Shown here: one piece after another, positions 1-10,954 of the stretch | Numbering within the stretch: the stretch's first letter is position 1 | Layout: each line of letters opens with the position of its first letter | Assembly (NCBI GenBank): GCA_002077065.1 | Contig: NAJO01000016.1 | Coordinates: 62,001 to 126,000, forward strand | Direction: 5' to 3' | DNA from: Cryoendolithus antarcticus | Taxonomy: Eukaryota > Ascomycota > Dothideomycetes > Cladosporiales > Cladosporiaceae | Length of the DNA: 64,000 bases | Program-made: the position numbers and the translations under genes | Notes under the pieces: generated by a model | Seen by the model: the letters and a program-made list of their open reading frames with translations, nothing else | Told to the model about the DNA's origin: nothing | The model's database searches: none

Positions 1-3000
1 CGTTCCCTGAATTTCTTCACCCTTTCAACATTCTTATTCCCACCCTTAAACACTTCCTCCATACGCAACTCAGCGATAGGTCCAAACACCGTCTCGGGGT
101 CAACGAGCTGTTGTTGGGTCAGCAGGTCTCGGAGGGCTGGAGAAGCGACCCAAGACGGCGCGCGGAACCCGGACGTAGCGTCGTCATCGGCGTCAGAGTC
201 ATCTTCGCTGTCTGTCATTATTTCGGGGAGGGCGATGGAGTCGCCTGCTGGATAGGCCGGGGAGGGCTGAGCGGACTTGGGATTCGTTGCAGTTCGGTTA
301 GGAGCGGGCGTCTTGTACTTCGGGGCGAAGTTCTCGTTGCCTGGGTGGTGGGACTGTGGTTGCATCTGCTGGTGTGAGGCGGCGGGTGGATTGTTATTCT
401 CGGCGAAGGGGATCCGGGCGTTGGAGAGCTGCACAGTCTGACTAGGGTGTGCAGGAGGCGGACGGGAACTCTGTTGCTGAGACTGGTGCTGTGAGCTGAC
501 TGCCGACTTGAACATGCTGCCTGGATGATGTTGGGCTGGTGGTGGAGCGTGGGAATAGCCGTGCGGGAACTTTGTGAGTGTATCCTGCAACCTTGTCAGT
601 ATTGCTGCGTCAATGAGATAGCTTGTCACAGCACTCACCTTCCGCATCGTTGACGGCCGCTTGGGTGGGGCCATGACCGAATGCCTATGCTCGACTTCTG
701 GCTCCTCCTCACTCGTCTTCCTACGCTTCGCGTCGGTCTGCTGGTACGAAAGCGGGCCACGCTGCAGACCCGGTCTCTGCACTTGCTGCTGCTGTGACTG
801 CTCGTCCTCATCCTGCAGTGCTCGCTTCGGCGGCTTCGCAGTGTTGGGCTGGATCAGCTTCTGTCCAAGTTGACGCAGCGTCCCACTGACATCGCCCCGT
901 TGCGGAGCAGACTGTTGAGCTCGTTCGCGCTGTATGGCCTCAGCAAGCTCATGTGCTGCCTTCGCCTTCTCGGCAGCCTCCTGCTGGCGCTGCTGCTCGA
1001 GTCTCTGCATGTCGAGCTTCTGTTGCTCAGCACGCTGTTGCTGTTCAAGTCTTGCCTGCTCTCGTCTCTTAGCTTCAGCCGCCTGCCTCTCTGCCTGCTT
1101 CTGCGCTGCCATCTTGACCTCCTGAAGCTTGCGCTGCTCTTCAGCCTTGCGCTCTTGCTCAACCCTGCGGTCTTCCTCAGCCTTGGCAGCTCGCTTCCGC
1201 TCCATCTCACGCCTTTGATCAGCCTTGCGCTGCTTCTCACGCTCCTCGACCTCCTTCTTTCGCGCTGCAGCCTCCAATGCCTTAAGTCGCGATGGGTTTT
1301 GCAGTATCGTCGAGCTCCTGCCCGTACTCTGAGCAGAGATTGTCCGTAGTCCGGTCTTCGGAGGCGGTGCCGGTGCCAGACTCTCCTCACGCTGGAACGA
1401 TGGCTGAGATGGGACAGCCTGCACTCGCTGAGATTGACTGGCTACTCGGATGTTCATCGGCGCAGGCTTTGCCTTCGACGCAACATCGCGTGTTGGGCGC
1501 ACGAGCCGACCTGGCATGCGCGAGGACTTGCCAGCCGGGAGCATGCTCTTAGGTGGTGGCGGCGGAGGCATGTCTTCGCGGTCCTTGTCTGCAGATACTG
1601 GCCGTTGTGCCAGCGCAGCGTCAGTCTTTTGCCTCTTCGCAGCAGCTGCAGCGTCAGCCTTGTCCTTTTCTTCTTGTGCCTTCGCTGCTTTGGCACGCTC
1701 CTTCTCCCGAGCTTTCTCAAATTCATTCGCAGCCTTTTGCTGGGCCTTCGCTTCCTTCTCACGTTTCTTCTCGCCCTCTGCTGAGCTCCTGGTCTTCCTG
1801 CTTGGACTCGCTGATATTACCGAGACGGGTCTCGATGGACTCTGTGTCACGAATTGCGTCTCACTGTACAAGGCGCCCGGCATGTTCACGATCGCAGCCG
1901 TCTTCGACTCACCAGAGAAGTCTCGCTGCTGCTTGCGATTCACCGCAGGCGACTGGCTGTGTGCTTCGAGCTTCGCAGCTGCACTGGAACCTGCAGACGA
2001 TGCGAACAGATTCCTAGCCGACTTGAACGCGGTCCACAGCTTCTTCGATGCACTCATCGGTGCCTCAGGATGCTTCTTGTTCGTCGGCGAGCCGATTGGC
2101 GTTGTCGATTCGAGAACAGGGGCCATCCTAGGATCTGCAACAGACATTGCCTTCTGGTGGCGACTCTCGGGCGGACCCATGACTTGCCGTGCCGGTGATG
2201 CAATCTGCGTTGTCGATGCAGACTTCTGGTGCATAATCGGACGAGCAGGAGGTGGAGCGTGCGTGAGTGCTCGTTGCGGCAGCATGGGTGCAGTTATCTT
2301 GGTGGGCGCGATCCAATCATCGTCGTCGTCTTCAGAAGCAGCCACTACAGCCAGCTCATTGGTCTGTGAGTGCACATCGGCCTCTGCGTTGTCAACTTCG
2401 TCTGGTAGCTGTGGGTAAGCAGCAGCCTGTGGGATACTCTTCGACGGCCTTGGCTCCCTCGTCTTCCCGAGCATCGAGATGCGCTCGTGCAGTAATTGTG
2501 CAGACGTCTTCCCATGTAGTCGTGCTTCCTCGGATTGTGTGTTAGGCACCGACTCATCGTCTGCTTGTTGCAGACCAAAGCTTTTCCCAAGTGATCGTCC
2601 AAGCACGCTGTTGCGGTTTTGAGCGTCCAGAACACTTTCACGAAAGCCAATGCTACGCTTAGTTGTCGTCAATGGCTCGCGTGCGGGCAGAGCAGAGAAC
2701 GTGAAGCTACTCTTGCGCTCTAGTAGCTTTGCTGGGCTTGAAGTGCTCGATGATTGGTGAGAGCTCGGGCTATCAGCCACCTCTTCCACGTTGTCCAATG
2801 CGTCTTCTACATTAGTGTCGTGCTCATGCTCATCAAGCACATCCACTTCGTCCTCCATCGCGACGTCTTGCTGCTGTTCTACTTCGATAGCGAACACTTC
2901 TTCGTCGGGTACGGTCGCTGTGTCACTGTCCTGCTCCGCCTGCAGCTGCGTCCTGGATGTATTGCGGGTTGACATGCCTTCAGTCGCGGACACGAAGGAC

Positions 3001-3672
3001 TCTTCACCACTATTATGCCCGATTGCAGTCGCATTTGTACTCGAAGGGAGCGCCTCATCACGCACGTTGTCGTGCACACTTAGCCCAGCTTCATTGCCTT
3101 GCGACGGCTGCGTAGACCCTTCAGCCCGAGCATAGCCATCAATCTCCATCTCGTCTTCCGTCATGCCATGGTAGCCGGAGTCGGTATTCCCAGGTTTGCC
3201 AAGACGTTGTGGGCTCTTGCTCCGGCTGGTCGGTCGCTGTTCCTGTGCATCCTGCTCTACATCTTCCGCGATCTGAAAGTGGGCGACCTTATCCAGGAAC
3301 GTTGATGGTTTCGCAGGCGTCGGCGCGTGTTGCACGCTTGGTCCAAAGACATCTGTGAGAGGCTGCCTGGCAGGTCCACCATTGATCTTGCGCGCCGTGC
3401 GTGGTGTCTTGCCGCGTAGCTTGCCGGGCGTTTTGAATACATCGGCGAAGTTTCTGTGGCCTGTCAGCATCGTATCGAACTGTATCAGAACACTATACAT
3501 ACACTGTGCCCTTTGTGAAGATATCGGACATGTGCTCATTCAGCCACTCGAGCTCATTGCGCACAGCATAGCCGAACTCTTCTGCATCTTGCTCGATGAA
3601 GAGATCCGACTGAGCTCTCTCGTTCTTCACCCATTGCGCTGAGCCTATCGCAGCTTTCGCCTGTAATGCCAT
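1..3672 (-). CDS. SLI15: Inner centromere protein INCENP/Sli15, 3' end cut off by the window
   Basis: Scaffold of the chromosomal passenger complex, which activates Aurora kinase at centromeres and the spindle midzone. Exons are 3503-3672, 639-3453 and 1-584; the introns (3454-3502, 585-638) have good donors and the second a TACTGAC branch site. About 1190 residues are visible. Near the N-terminus, after the first intron, is the fungal INCENP block NFADVFKTPGKLRGKTPRTAR. The middle is acidic and serine-rich, followed by a long Q/E/R/K coiled coil (encoded around 950-1300 and 1630-1790). Positions 1-110 encode the start of the Aurora-binding IN-box (DPETVFGPIAELRMEEVFKG); only its last residues and the stop lie outside the window. 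The start ATG at 3670-3672 gives an N-terminus flowing directly into the conserved block. The identification is firm; the first intron phase was chosen to keep that block in frame. Confidence 0.9.
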
Positions 3673-4245
3673 CGTGGTCCAAAGGCCTGGTCGCTAGGAT
3701 GGGACAGTCGCGTCAACAATGCGGAGTCCGAGTAATCAAAAGACAATGCGACAAGCTAAAGCATGATATGCGATATTCGGTACTGAGCGAGGAACGCGAA
3801 AGGGCCAGGAAAGTATCAGTGACGGCGCTGGACGCAGTCAATCGACGTGTTTGGTGCAGCTCTTGGTTGTTTTGGCGTGAATGAAGCTTGGGGAAGCGGA
3901 CCCGCTACGCACGGCAGATCCCGACAAAATACGCTAAACCCACGACGTCACATGACTTGCACTTGAGAGCCACGAGTACTCGACACAGAAGCGATGATAG
4001 ATACCATGAGTGGTTCAACGACTGAATAGCTCGAACCGTTCTGAAGGATATACTCAGCATCACCGTACTGCGATCGTCGCTACGATTCCTATGCCCAAAT
4101 CGTCAGACTCTTCCACGCTCTGTAACCTTGGTCCACGATCTAAGAACGTTCCGAACGCCAGCAGATTCATGTATGCAATCACTCAACGCCATCGCTAAGT
4201 CTGACAAACCCCCATCGACCACTTCCCACCCCAGCACAGTCCCAC
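3673..4245. other. Intergenic: INCENP promoter side and HUB1 3' flank
   Basis: About 570 bases between the start of INCENP and the stop of HUB1, both on the minus strand. Only short reading frames without homology or coding bias are present. It should hold the INCENP promoter and the HUB1 terminator; I see no recognisable motif. Confidence 0.6.
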
Positions 4246-4944
4246 TCAATCCCCCGTCTCAATCTCCAAATCCAGCTGCACCCCCGAACTAACCCCATAG
4301 TCCTCCAGCGTCAATACATCCTTGAACGGCCGCTCCCCCTGCCGCTTGATCATGATCTCATGCGGCTGTCGTCCAATGTGCGCTGCCACAACCGCTTTGA
4401 AAGCCTTTACACTGTCGGAAGCCAGGCATGGGATGGCGGCTTTGGTGCCGAGCCGGTCGTTGACGTTGACGACTATCATGGGGCCGGTGGGGATCACGGC
4501 TTTGGGCTTGCGAGGTTTATCGGAGCGTGATTTAGAAGGTTTCTCGACGGACGTCGATGGTTGAGGGGCTTCGGAGTGGAGGACGGGGTTCTTGGGTGGT
4601 TTGTAGTTCCGGAACTTGTCGTTTGTTGACATCAATGTATCACTCGCGGGTTGTGCTGCTGAGACATCTTCATATGCTGTCGTCGCTGCACTCTTGGTAG
4701 GTGGTTCTCCTGGTGGTGGTGTCCTTGTTCTGTAGCTGTCCTTTCGTGGTGATCGATCTCGATAGCCTCTGTGCAGTCCAGTGTCGCCCTTCTCTGCGTC
4801 GCCATTACTTTCTCCGCTGGGTTTCTTGTCCTTGAACTTCAAGCCAGTGAACTTCTTCTTCGGCTTTGGCTCTTCGCGAGCAGGTGATCGTGATCGCGAG
4901 CGCTTGTCGCCCGTGACAGCTGCTTCCGGGGAGGCCATAGTCAT
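4246..4944 (-). CDS. HUB1: Ubiquitin-like splicing modifier Hub1/UBL5 with long N-terminal extension
   Basis: Single exon, 232 aa. Residues from about 156 to the end form a UBL5/Hub1 ubiquitin-like fold: the NDRLG signature, then a helix-like stretch and the GERPFKDVLTLEDYG segment. Hub1 binds HIND motifs in Snu66 and Prp38 non-covalently and tunes 5' splice-site use by the spliceosome. Yeast and human Hub1 are only about 73 aa, so residues 1-155 are an extension; it is basic and rich in RS/SP and K (KRSRSRSPAR near residue 14, RDRSPRKDS near 62), like SR-type splicing proteins. The C-terminus reads LDLEIETGD and lacks both the double tyrosine of classic Hub1 and a diglycine, so covalent conjugation is not expected. 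Two ATGs lie three codons apart (4944, 4938). Confidence 0.85.
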   Translation of the reverse strand: MTMASPEAAVTGDKRSRSRSPAREEPKPKKKFTGLKFKDKKPSGESNGDAEKGDTGLHRGYRDRSPRKDSYRTRTPPPGEPPTKSAATTAYEDVSAAQPASDTLMSTNDKFRNYKPPKNPVLHSEAPQPSTSVEKPSKSRSDKPRKPKAVIPTGPMIVVNVNDRLGTKAAIPCLASDSVKAFKAVVAAHIGRQPHEIMIKRQGERPFKDVLTLEDYGVSSGVQLDLEIETGD

Positions 4945-5302
4945 GTATGTAAGTTGAGATGACCGTCAGGGAGCTATCGACATGTGAGTCAAAGTTTCAA
5001 CTTTTGAGCTCGTTGGAACATGGAACTATGAATTTCCGAGTCATGCAAGATCAGATCGTGGCGTAATGGTCGTCACTGTGGCTAGGGTAATCTGGGGTGG
5101 AGCTTCTCCGCCATCTACAAACACGCCAGTCTTATTCCCGGATGTCCATTGCTTTGACTCGGTCAATGCATCGACATGTCGCAGCGACAGCGGCGTTCTT
5201 CATATGTCCTATCTTCTTTACAGTAAGTCGCTTCACTTCCATCTTTCCACAGAAGTGATCTCTTTTCCCCAATTCCTCCCTAAGCGTCTTACAACAATCA
5301 TC
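4945..5302. promoter_or_regulatory. Divergent promoter region between HUB1 and the acyl-CoA dehydrogenase
   Basis: 358 bases between two divergent genes. A TGAGTCA heptamer at 4985-4991, the consensus core of Gcn4/CpcA-type bZIP sites, sits about 40 bases upstream of HUB1. A single 7-mer can occur by chance. A CT-rich stretch precedes the dehydrogenase ATG. Confidence 0.35.
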
Positions 5303-6746
5303 ATGTCACGCACAACACTCCCGGTACTACGTTTAGCATTTCAGACAGTTGGAAGATCGTCGACGATATGCAGGCGCACACAACCAGCATGGCTCAGATC
5401 AAGACCACAGCGGCCAGCAACAAGGACTCAGTCTCGGCCCTTCTCGCTTTCGAGACCACGCCACTCCCTCATGGAAACCTCGGGCTTCTCCCCCGAACAA
5501 CTCACAGTCCGCGACGCAATCCTGAAAATCTGCTCAAATTTCTCCGACGACTACTGGATGGAGCACGATCAAACTGAGACGTACCCTCACGAGCTCCACG
5601 CAGCTTTGGCGAAGGATGGCTGGATCGGCATCGCCTTACCTGAAGAACTCGGCGGCGCCGGACTAGGGATCTCGGAGGCGACAATGATGCTGCAGAGTAT
5701 TGCCGAGTCTGGCGCTGGACTGGCTGGCGCGCAGAGTATCCACGCGAATGTGTATGCGACGCAGCCGGTAGCGAAGTTCGCTACGCCGGATCAGAGGGGA
5801 CGGTTCTTGACGAAGATCATTTCGGGGGAGTGGCGGACGTGTTTTGGTGTTACTGAGCCTAACACTGGACTGGAGACGCTCAAGTTGACGACTACTGCGT
5901 TACCCGATCCAGATGGCGATGGCTACACAGTCACAGGGCAGAAGATTTGGATCTCGAGCGCGCAAGTGGCGACGAAGATGGTGTTACTTGCTAGGACGAC
6001 GCCGATTGAAGAAGTCAAGAAGCCTAGTGAGGGATTGAGTATGTTCTACGTCGACTTTGATCTGTCTCAGCCCGGTCTCGAAGCAAAGCGGATCAAGAAG
6101 ATGGGTGGTCGTGCTGTGGACGCCAATCAGGTCTTCTTCGACAACTACAAAATCCCCAAAGACTCCCTAATCGGCCAAGAAGGCCAAGGTTTCAAGATCG
6201 TACATTTGCCCAAACTCCATTCTCATGTCCGAACCCGGCACTAACATCCAGCAGATCCTCCACGGCATGAATGCAGAACGCTGCCTACTCGCCGGCGAAG
6301 CCCTCGGCCTCGGCTATGCCGCCCTAGCCAAAGCCACAAAGTACGCACGCGAGCGAATCGTTTTCGGGCGCCCCATAGGCCAGAACCAAGCAATCCAACA
6401 CCCTCTAGCAGAAGCCTACATGCACCTCGAAGCGGCCAAGCTAGCGACCTACCACGCCGCTCGCCTGTATGATCGCTCTTCCCCGAATCATCCGGAGTAC
6501 GATTCAACGATTACGCAGCATGCTGTGGGGATTGCGTGTAATTCTGCGAAGTACCTTGCTGCTGAGGCGGGGTTCAGGGCGTGTGAGAGGAGTGTTATGA
6601 GTATGGGGGGCATGGGGTATGCGGCTGAGTATCATGTTGAGAGGTATTTGCGAGAGTCGTTCGTGCCGAGGATTGCGCCTGTGAGCAGGGAGATGATTAT
6701 GAATTTCGTGGGGGAGAGGGCGTTGGGGTTGCCAAGGAGTTACTGA
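5303..6746 (+). CDS. Mitochondrial acyl-CoA dehydrogenase
   Basis: FAD flavoenzyme of acyl-CoA alpha,beta-oxidation, 462 aa, exons 5303-6199 and 6255-6746; the intron has a CACTAAC branch site and a CAG acceptor. The chosen ATG opens an Arg/Ser/Thr-rich, acid-free leader (MSRTTLPVLRLAF...) typical of a matrix targeting signal; the in-frame upstream ATG at 5066 gives no such leader. Visible ACAD features are the N-terminal helical domain, the FGVTEPNTG flavin/substrate loop, the GQKIWISSA beta-domain motif and the C-terminal helix with RIVFGRPIGQNQAIQ. Where short- and medium-chain enzymes carry the catalytic Glu (YEGTNEI-like), this protein reads IAPVSREM. A Glu is instead present in HGMNAERCLLAGE (about residue 307), where isovaleryl-CoA dehydrogenase keeps its base. 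Chain-length preference cannot be read from sequence. Confidence 0.85.
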
Positions 6747-6888
6747 GAGTGATTCGGATGATAGAGTGATCCAGATGTGGGTGTATTACGGTCACGAAGA
6801 TGGCGTTGACCAAATTGATCGCAGACTGCTTGTCCTCCTGAACCGAGCATGAACATACGCGTGGTAATCGTCTCATTGTAAGTTTTCG

Positions 6889-8186
6889 CTATGTAGCATC
6901 TCGAGAACCCATGAGGTACTCTCCAGCAGCCAGCGCCTGTATCTTCACCAAGTCCACGAAGACCTTCACACTAACCCTCTCATCCACCGCCGCCATCGTT
7001 TCCGGCGACACTCCAAAGGAGTACGCCGGCACGCCCGCATACCGCCAGAATCTACAATCCGTAGCCCCCAGACTTGGGATTGCCAATGGCGCCCCGCCTT
7101 TGCCTCGCACGAGCTCAGCGTTCTTCCCGATCACATCGAGAAGATGGTGAACGGGTGCCAAAGAATTGGCAGGGTTCGACGCAGCTTGCTGGACCTCGAA
7201 GCTGACCTCTGGGACGTCTTGAAGCATTGCAGGGATTTTGACGAGGACTGTCTCGGCGCTAAGGCCGATGGGGAGGCGGATATCGGCTTCGAAGACGCAG
7301 GTAGAGGGGATCATGTTTACTTTCACGCCGCCGTTGATGGTGTCTATGTTTACTGTTGGGTGGAGCATGGAGGCTGCTGCGCCGGAGCCCATGACTTCAT
7401 CGATTCTGCTGCGCACATTGCGGCGCTGGAGTTGGGCGCGAATAGATGGGGGCATGTCGGGGCTTCCCATCGTCTCCAAGGCGAGCAGCCGCTGGATTAC
7501 CCTACTGGCGATTCGGATGACGCCTTCGGTGCGGTGGATGTAGGCGCCATGCGCAGCTTCGGTCTTGATCGTGAATGTCATCCGCAACGTACCTTTCTCC
7601 ACGAACCGAATCGTGTCCAAGCCTGTCGGCTCAGCATTAAGCACGCAGTCTCCTCGCCAGATCTCCCTCTCCTGGTCGTGATCAAGCAAGTACCGACTCC
7701 CCCTTTCCCCGCCAGTCTCTTCGTCAGACACGATTGTCAAGGCTAACCGACCATTTAGTAACTCTCTGCGCTCGTGAAGGTAGGCGTAAGCGGCTACCAA
7801 GGCGGCGGTCCCAGCTTTCATGTCCACGGTGCCACGACCATGACAGAAGCCGTTCTCGAGCGCACCGGAGTAGGGATCTCGTTGCCAGTCTGCGGCGTTT
7901 CAACGGGAAAGACGTCAATATGGCCATTGAGCACTAAGGTTGGGCCGACGGAGGCCGGAGGACGAGCATCGAAGCTAGCTACTAGGCTTGGTCTCGTGGG
8001 TTGAGGCGCGATGAGTCTGGTGTCAGTATTGTGACTATGCAGGAAGTCTTCAACAACTGCGATTGCTGCGCACGTATTACCTGGTGGGTTTGGAGAGGGC
8101 GTTTGTACGAGTTTCTGGAGGAACGCTAGGAGTGCTTCGTGGTCGTTGTCGATCGCAGCGAGGAGCTCGGTGTTCCAGTCCTCCAT
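6889..8186 (-). pseudogene. M20 family metallopeptidase (acetylornithine deacetylase/DapE-like) with one frameshift
   Basis: Two overlapping reading frames together encode one M20 dinuclear zinc hydrolase of about 430 residues. The upstream frame (8186 down to about 7900) carries the HIDVFP zinc-ligand/catalytic Asp motif. The downstream frame (about 7895 to 6889) carries WQRDPYSG, the GRGTVDMKAG bridging Asp, the DEETGG catalytic Glu pair and the NAEPTG ligand. The shift lies near 7890-7902 and fits loss of one base. No intron of credible size spans it and the site is not a slippery heptamer. No His is apparent at the usual last zinc-ligand position (YSFGVSPETMAAVDERV). The ATG at 8184-8186 is the first in frame. 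It ends 142 bases from the convergent dehydrogenase. Either a recent pseudogene or a sequence error; the rest is undamaged. Confidence 0.75.
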
Positions 8187-8851
8187 TTCCACAAGCTATG
8201 CTGTTGTTGCTGCGTGACAGCATCACTCTCGTGCGCTGCGCAGTCCTGGAAGATGTCAACTGGGTTCAATCCTAACAGCACGTACGGTGCCTGACACGAG
8301 TGCAGCTTGGGATATCAAATAACGAAACTGAGAGAAAGACACCTTGACCTACCATAGTATACTGCGTCCCTTGGGTATATTTTCAGTTGATTCATATCCT
8401 CCAATGCTCGAAAGCGAAGATGTCTTGCCGATCACAAATAAAATAGAAAGACGATGGACGGTTGACCCATGAGCATGCTGGCAAGAGGGAACAGAAGTCT
8501 CTGATCTGCAAGTGCCAATGTGCAGAATATACCTGCTCAGTTGGGGTGGTCGCAAGTGGGAATCGAGAGGCACCAGTTCGACGGGAAAGTGCTATGGTAA
8601 TGCACATGATGCACGTGATTGGTATTTGATTGGAGAGTTTCGTACATACGCGCAACATCGCCCTGTAGCTATCCTGTACATCCCATTCCAGTGTATTTGG
8701 CTGCGCCGAGCCGGTATGCCGTACAGATCCCGCCGTCCCACAGTCCCACAGCCCGCAACTGCGAAGCCAAAGCCCAACGCCGCGCTATGCACCACTCCAT
8801 TCAGCGTACAGTGTATCAGTACAAGCCCGCTCGAATCATCTCTCACTGCGC
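8187..8851. other. Intergenic: M20 gene 5' side and MSS116 3' flank
   Basis: 665 bases between two minus-strand genes. Several short frames are open but none has recognisable similarity or a splice pattern. I see nothing else in it. Confidence 0.55.
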
Positions 8852-10954
8852 TCACGCAAAGGGATCAGCGCTGCTATTATCCCTTCCTACACCTCTTCCG
8901 CCGAAGCCTCCGCTCCTACCGCCAAAGCCGCCTCGGTCACCGCCACGGCCGCTGAAACCGCCTCTCGAGCCTCCGCCGTAGCCACCATCCCTGTCTCCTC
9001 CTCGGCCACCAAAGCCACCATCTCTGTCACCTCCTCTGCTGCCAAAGCCGCCACGATCGCCTCGATCCCCAAACCCGCCTCTCCCTCCACCACCACTCCG
9101 CCCACCATACCCACCACTACCCCTCGACCCTCTGTCATCATCCTCATGTTCCTCAGGATTATTCCCAATAACCACCCCCGGCACCCTCCCAAGCCTCAGC
9201 CTCGTAGCCAATGCATGGCTAATACCCGGCGGTGTCCTCATACCCCAGCCCACAGTAGCAAGATTATTCATATTCTCAATCAGCGTCTCCTTCCTGCCAA
9301 TCCACGCAAACACGCCAAGCAGCGCTTTGTAGACTTTGATTTTCTCGAGGACGGGGACAGAGCGCATGGCGGTTTGGCACATGCTTAGGACGTTACCGGC
9401 GATGGGTGAGACTTGGGCTTCTTTCGTGAGGTCTAGGCTGGCGGTTTCGAGGCTGGAGTCGCGTTTGAGTGGGAGCTTGTTGAGGCGGTGTTTCGCTTCT
9501 GAGTCTTCGATTTGGTTTACGATCAGCCAGCCTTCGCCTTCTTTGCCGGCGCGCGCGGTACGGCCAATGCGGTGAACGTATTGGTCCTTGCTGCTTGGGA
9601 GACCCATTTGGATTACGTGCGTGACGTTGGGGAAATCCATCCCGCGGGCTGTGACGTCTGAAGACATAAGGATACCGCTCGTGCAGCGGCGGAAGTCCTC
9701 TGCTGCGCGGGTTCGTTGGCCTTGATTGAGTTTGGCGTGGATTTCGTAGATGCTTGTGCGAGGCCAGGGGTGGTTTGAGCGGCGGCCAAAGCTGTCGCCG
9801 GAGTCTTGAGATGGAGGAGCCAATCGCTGCAAAACGGAAGAAGCGAGGGTCACTTCGGCTGTGCTGCTGTAATAGACGATGGCTTTGAAGGGACGGCCGC
9901 CGGATTGCTTGGCTTTGCTGATCTCGCGGTCACATAGCTCGACAAGTGTAGGTATGCCGTTCTCGAAACCGCGGGTGGAGACGATCTTCTGCGGCACGCG
10001 GGTATGTGTTGGTTCCTCATTGTCGTTCACGCACTTCACGAATTGGAAGCCGGGTTTCAGTGTGCTGCGGACGAGGTCTACGACTTCTTTTGCGACTGTG
10101 GCGGAGAACATGAGGGTCTGGCGGTCTTTCTCGGCAGGCGTGGGGAGCATGCGGTTGATCTCCTGGATCTCGGGCCAGAAGCCTTGGTCCATGAGGCGGT
10201 CGGCCTCGTCCAGGACCATGGCGCTCAGGTCAGGCGCTTCGACGCGGGAGTAGGGGTCTGAGAGGATGTCCTTCAAGCGGCCGGGGGTGCCCACGAGGAT
10301 GTGGCAGCCCTCGCGCTGGATCGCTCGGAGACCGGCAGACTTTTGCGTACCACCTACTGCAGTCTGCACGATGACACCGGTGTTCCTGACTAGCCTCTTC
10401 GCTTCCTCAGCAATTTGCTCGGCCAGCTCTCTGGTGGGAGAGATAATGAGCGCTCGGATGTCATCTGCGGTCGTCCGCGGTCCTCTGCGTCCCCTCTGCT
10501 CTCTTGCGAGATCTGGGTCGACATTGATGATATTCTGCAGGATTGGCAGGAGGAAAGCCAACGTCTTGCCCGTACCCGTCCGCGCCTGCGCAATTATATC
10601 CGTCCCCTTGATCGCAGCGTTGATAGTCTTCGCCTGCACCTCTGTCATAGTCTCAAACTTCATATCGTCCGTAAGCGTGCGGACGATGTTGGGGTGGATG
10701 ATGTTCTGCGTGGCAAGATCCTTGAACCTCGTGATGGGTTCATCGTCGACATCGACCTCGTCGCGGACAGCCTGAGCGACTGCAGCATCCTTGCTGATGG
10801 CCGAGTGTTGTAGACTTCTCGCCTCTATCGCTGATGGCTGCCATGTTCGGGTCACGCGACCAAATCGCAAGGCGCGGTTGGCGAAGAGGTTACTCGACGG
10901 CGTTGACAGCGCTCGGGGAAGCGATGCAGAACATCTCGAAAAGGCGCGGCGCAT
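8852..10954 (-). CDS. MSS116: Mitochondrial DEAD-box RNA helicase, Mss116-like
   Basis: Single exon, 700 aa from the first true ATG (10952-10954). It opens with an Arg/Ser-rich matrix leader (MRRAFSRCSASLPRAL). All helicase motifs are intact: motif I ARTGTGKT near residue 125, PTRELAEQI (Ia), VGTPGRL (Ib), DEAD near 249, SAT (III), the RecA2 motifs and HRIGRTARAG (VI). A C-terminal extension follows, ending in an RGG/GGYGG-type glycine-arginine tail of about 100 residues. Mss116-class enzymes remodel group I/II introns and support translation in mitochondria. The leader plus basic Gly/Arg tail points to the Mss116/CYT-19 group rather than a nuclear helicase. Confidence 0.9.
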   Translation of the reverse strand: MRRAFSRCSASLPRALSTPSSNLFANRALRFGRVTRTWQPSAIEARSLQHSAISKDAAVAQAVRDEVDVDDEPITRFKDLATQNIIHPNIVRTLTDDMKFETMTEVQAKTINAAIKGTDIIAQARTGTGKTLAFLLPILQNIINVDPDLAREQRGRRGPRTTADDIRALIISPTRELAEQIAEEAKRLVRNTGVIVQTAVGGTQKSAGLRAIQREGCHILVGTPGRLKDILSDPYSRVEAPDLSAMVLDEADRLMDQGFWPEIQEINRMLPTPAEKDRQTLMFSATVAKEVVDLVRSTLKPGFQFVKCVNDNEEPTHTRVPQKIVSTRGFENGIPTLVELCDREISKAKQSGGRPFKAIVYYSSTAEVTLASSVLQRLAPPSQDSGDSFGRRSNHPWPRTSIYEIHAKLNQGQRTRAAEDFRRCTSGILMSSDVTARGMDFPNVTHVIQMGLPSSKDQYVHRIGRTARAGKEGEGWLIVNQIEDSEAKHRLNKLPLKRDSSLETASLDLTKEAQVSPIAGNVLSMCQTAMRSVPVLEKIKVYKALLGVFAWIGRKETLIENMNNLATVGWGMRTPPGISHALATRLRLGRVPGVVIGNNPEEHEDDDRGSRGSGGYGGRSGGGGRGGFGDRGDRGGFGSRGGDRDGGFGGRGGDRDGGYGGGSRGGFSGRGGDRGGFGGRSGGFGGRGVGRDNSSADPFA

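Noticed and set aside
1450..2418. 322-codon plus-strand frame inside INCENP
   Set aside because: It is the antisense of the Ser/Ala/Glu-rich INCENP exon; INCENP has conserved motifs, correct introns and the IN-box, and this frame has a Ser/Ala/Cys-rich composition typical of a shadow.
3666..3884. 72-codon frame upstream of INCENP
   Set aside because: It starts at the INCENP ATG on the other strand and shows no homology or codon bias.
8890..9200. Repetitive Gly-coding stretch as a tandem repeat array
   Set aside because: It is the RGG/GGYGG tail of the DEAD-box helicase; the repeats are at protein level and irregular in DNA.
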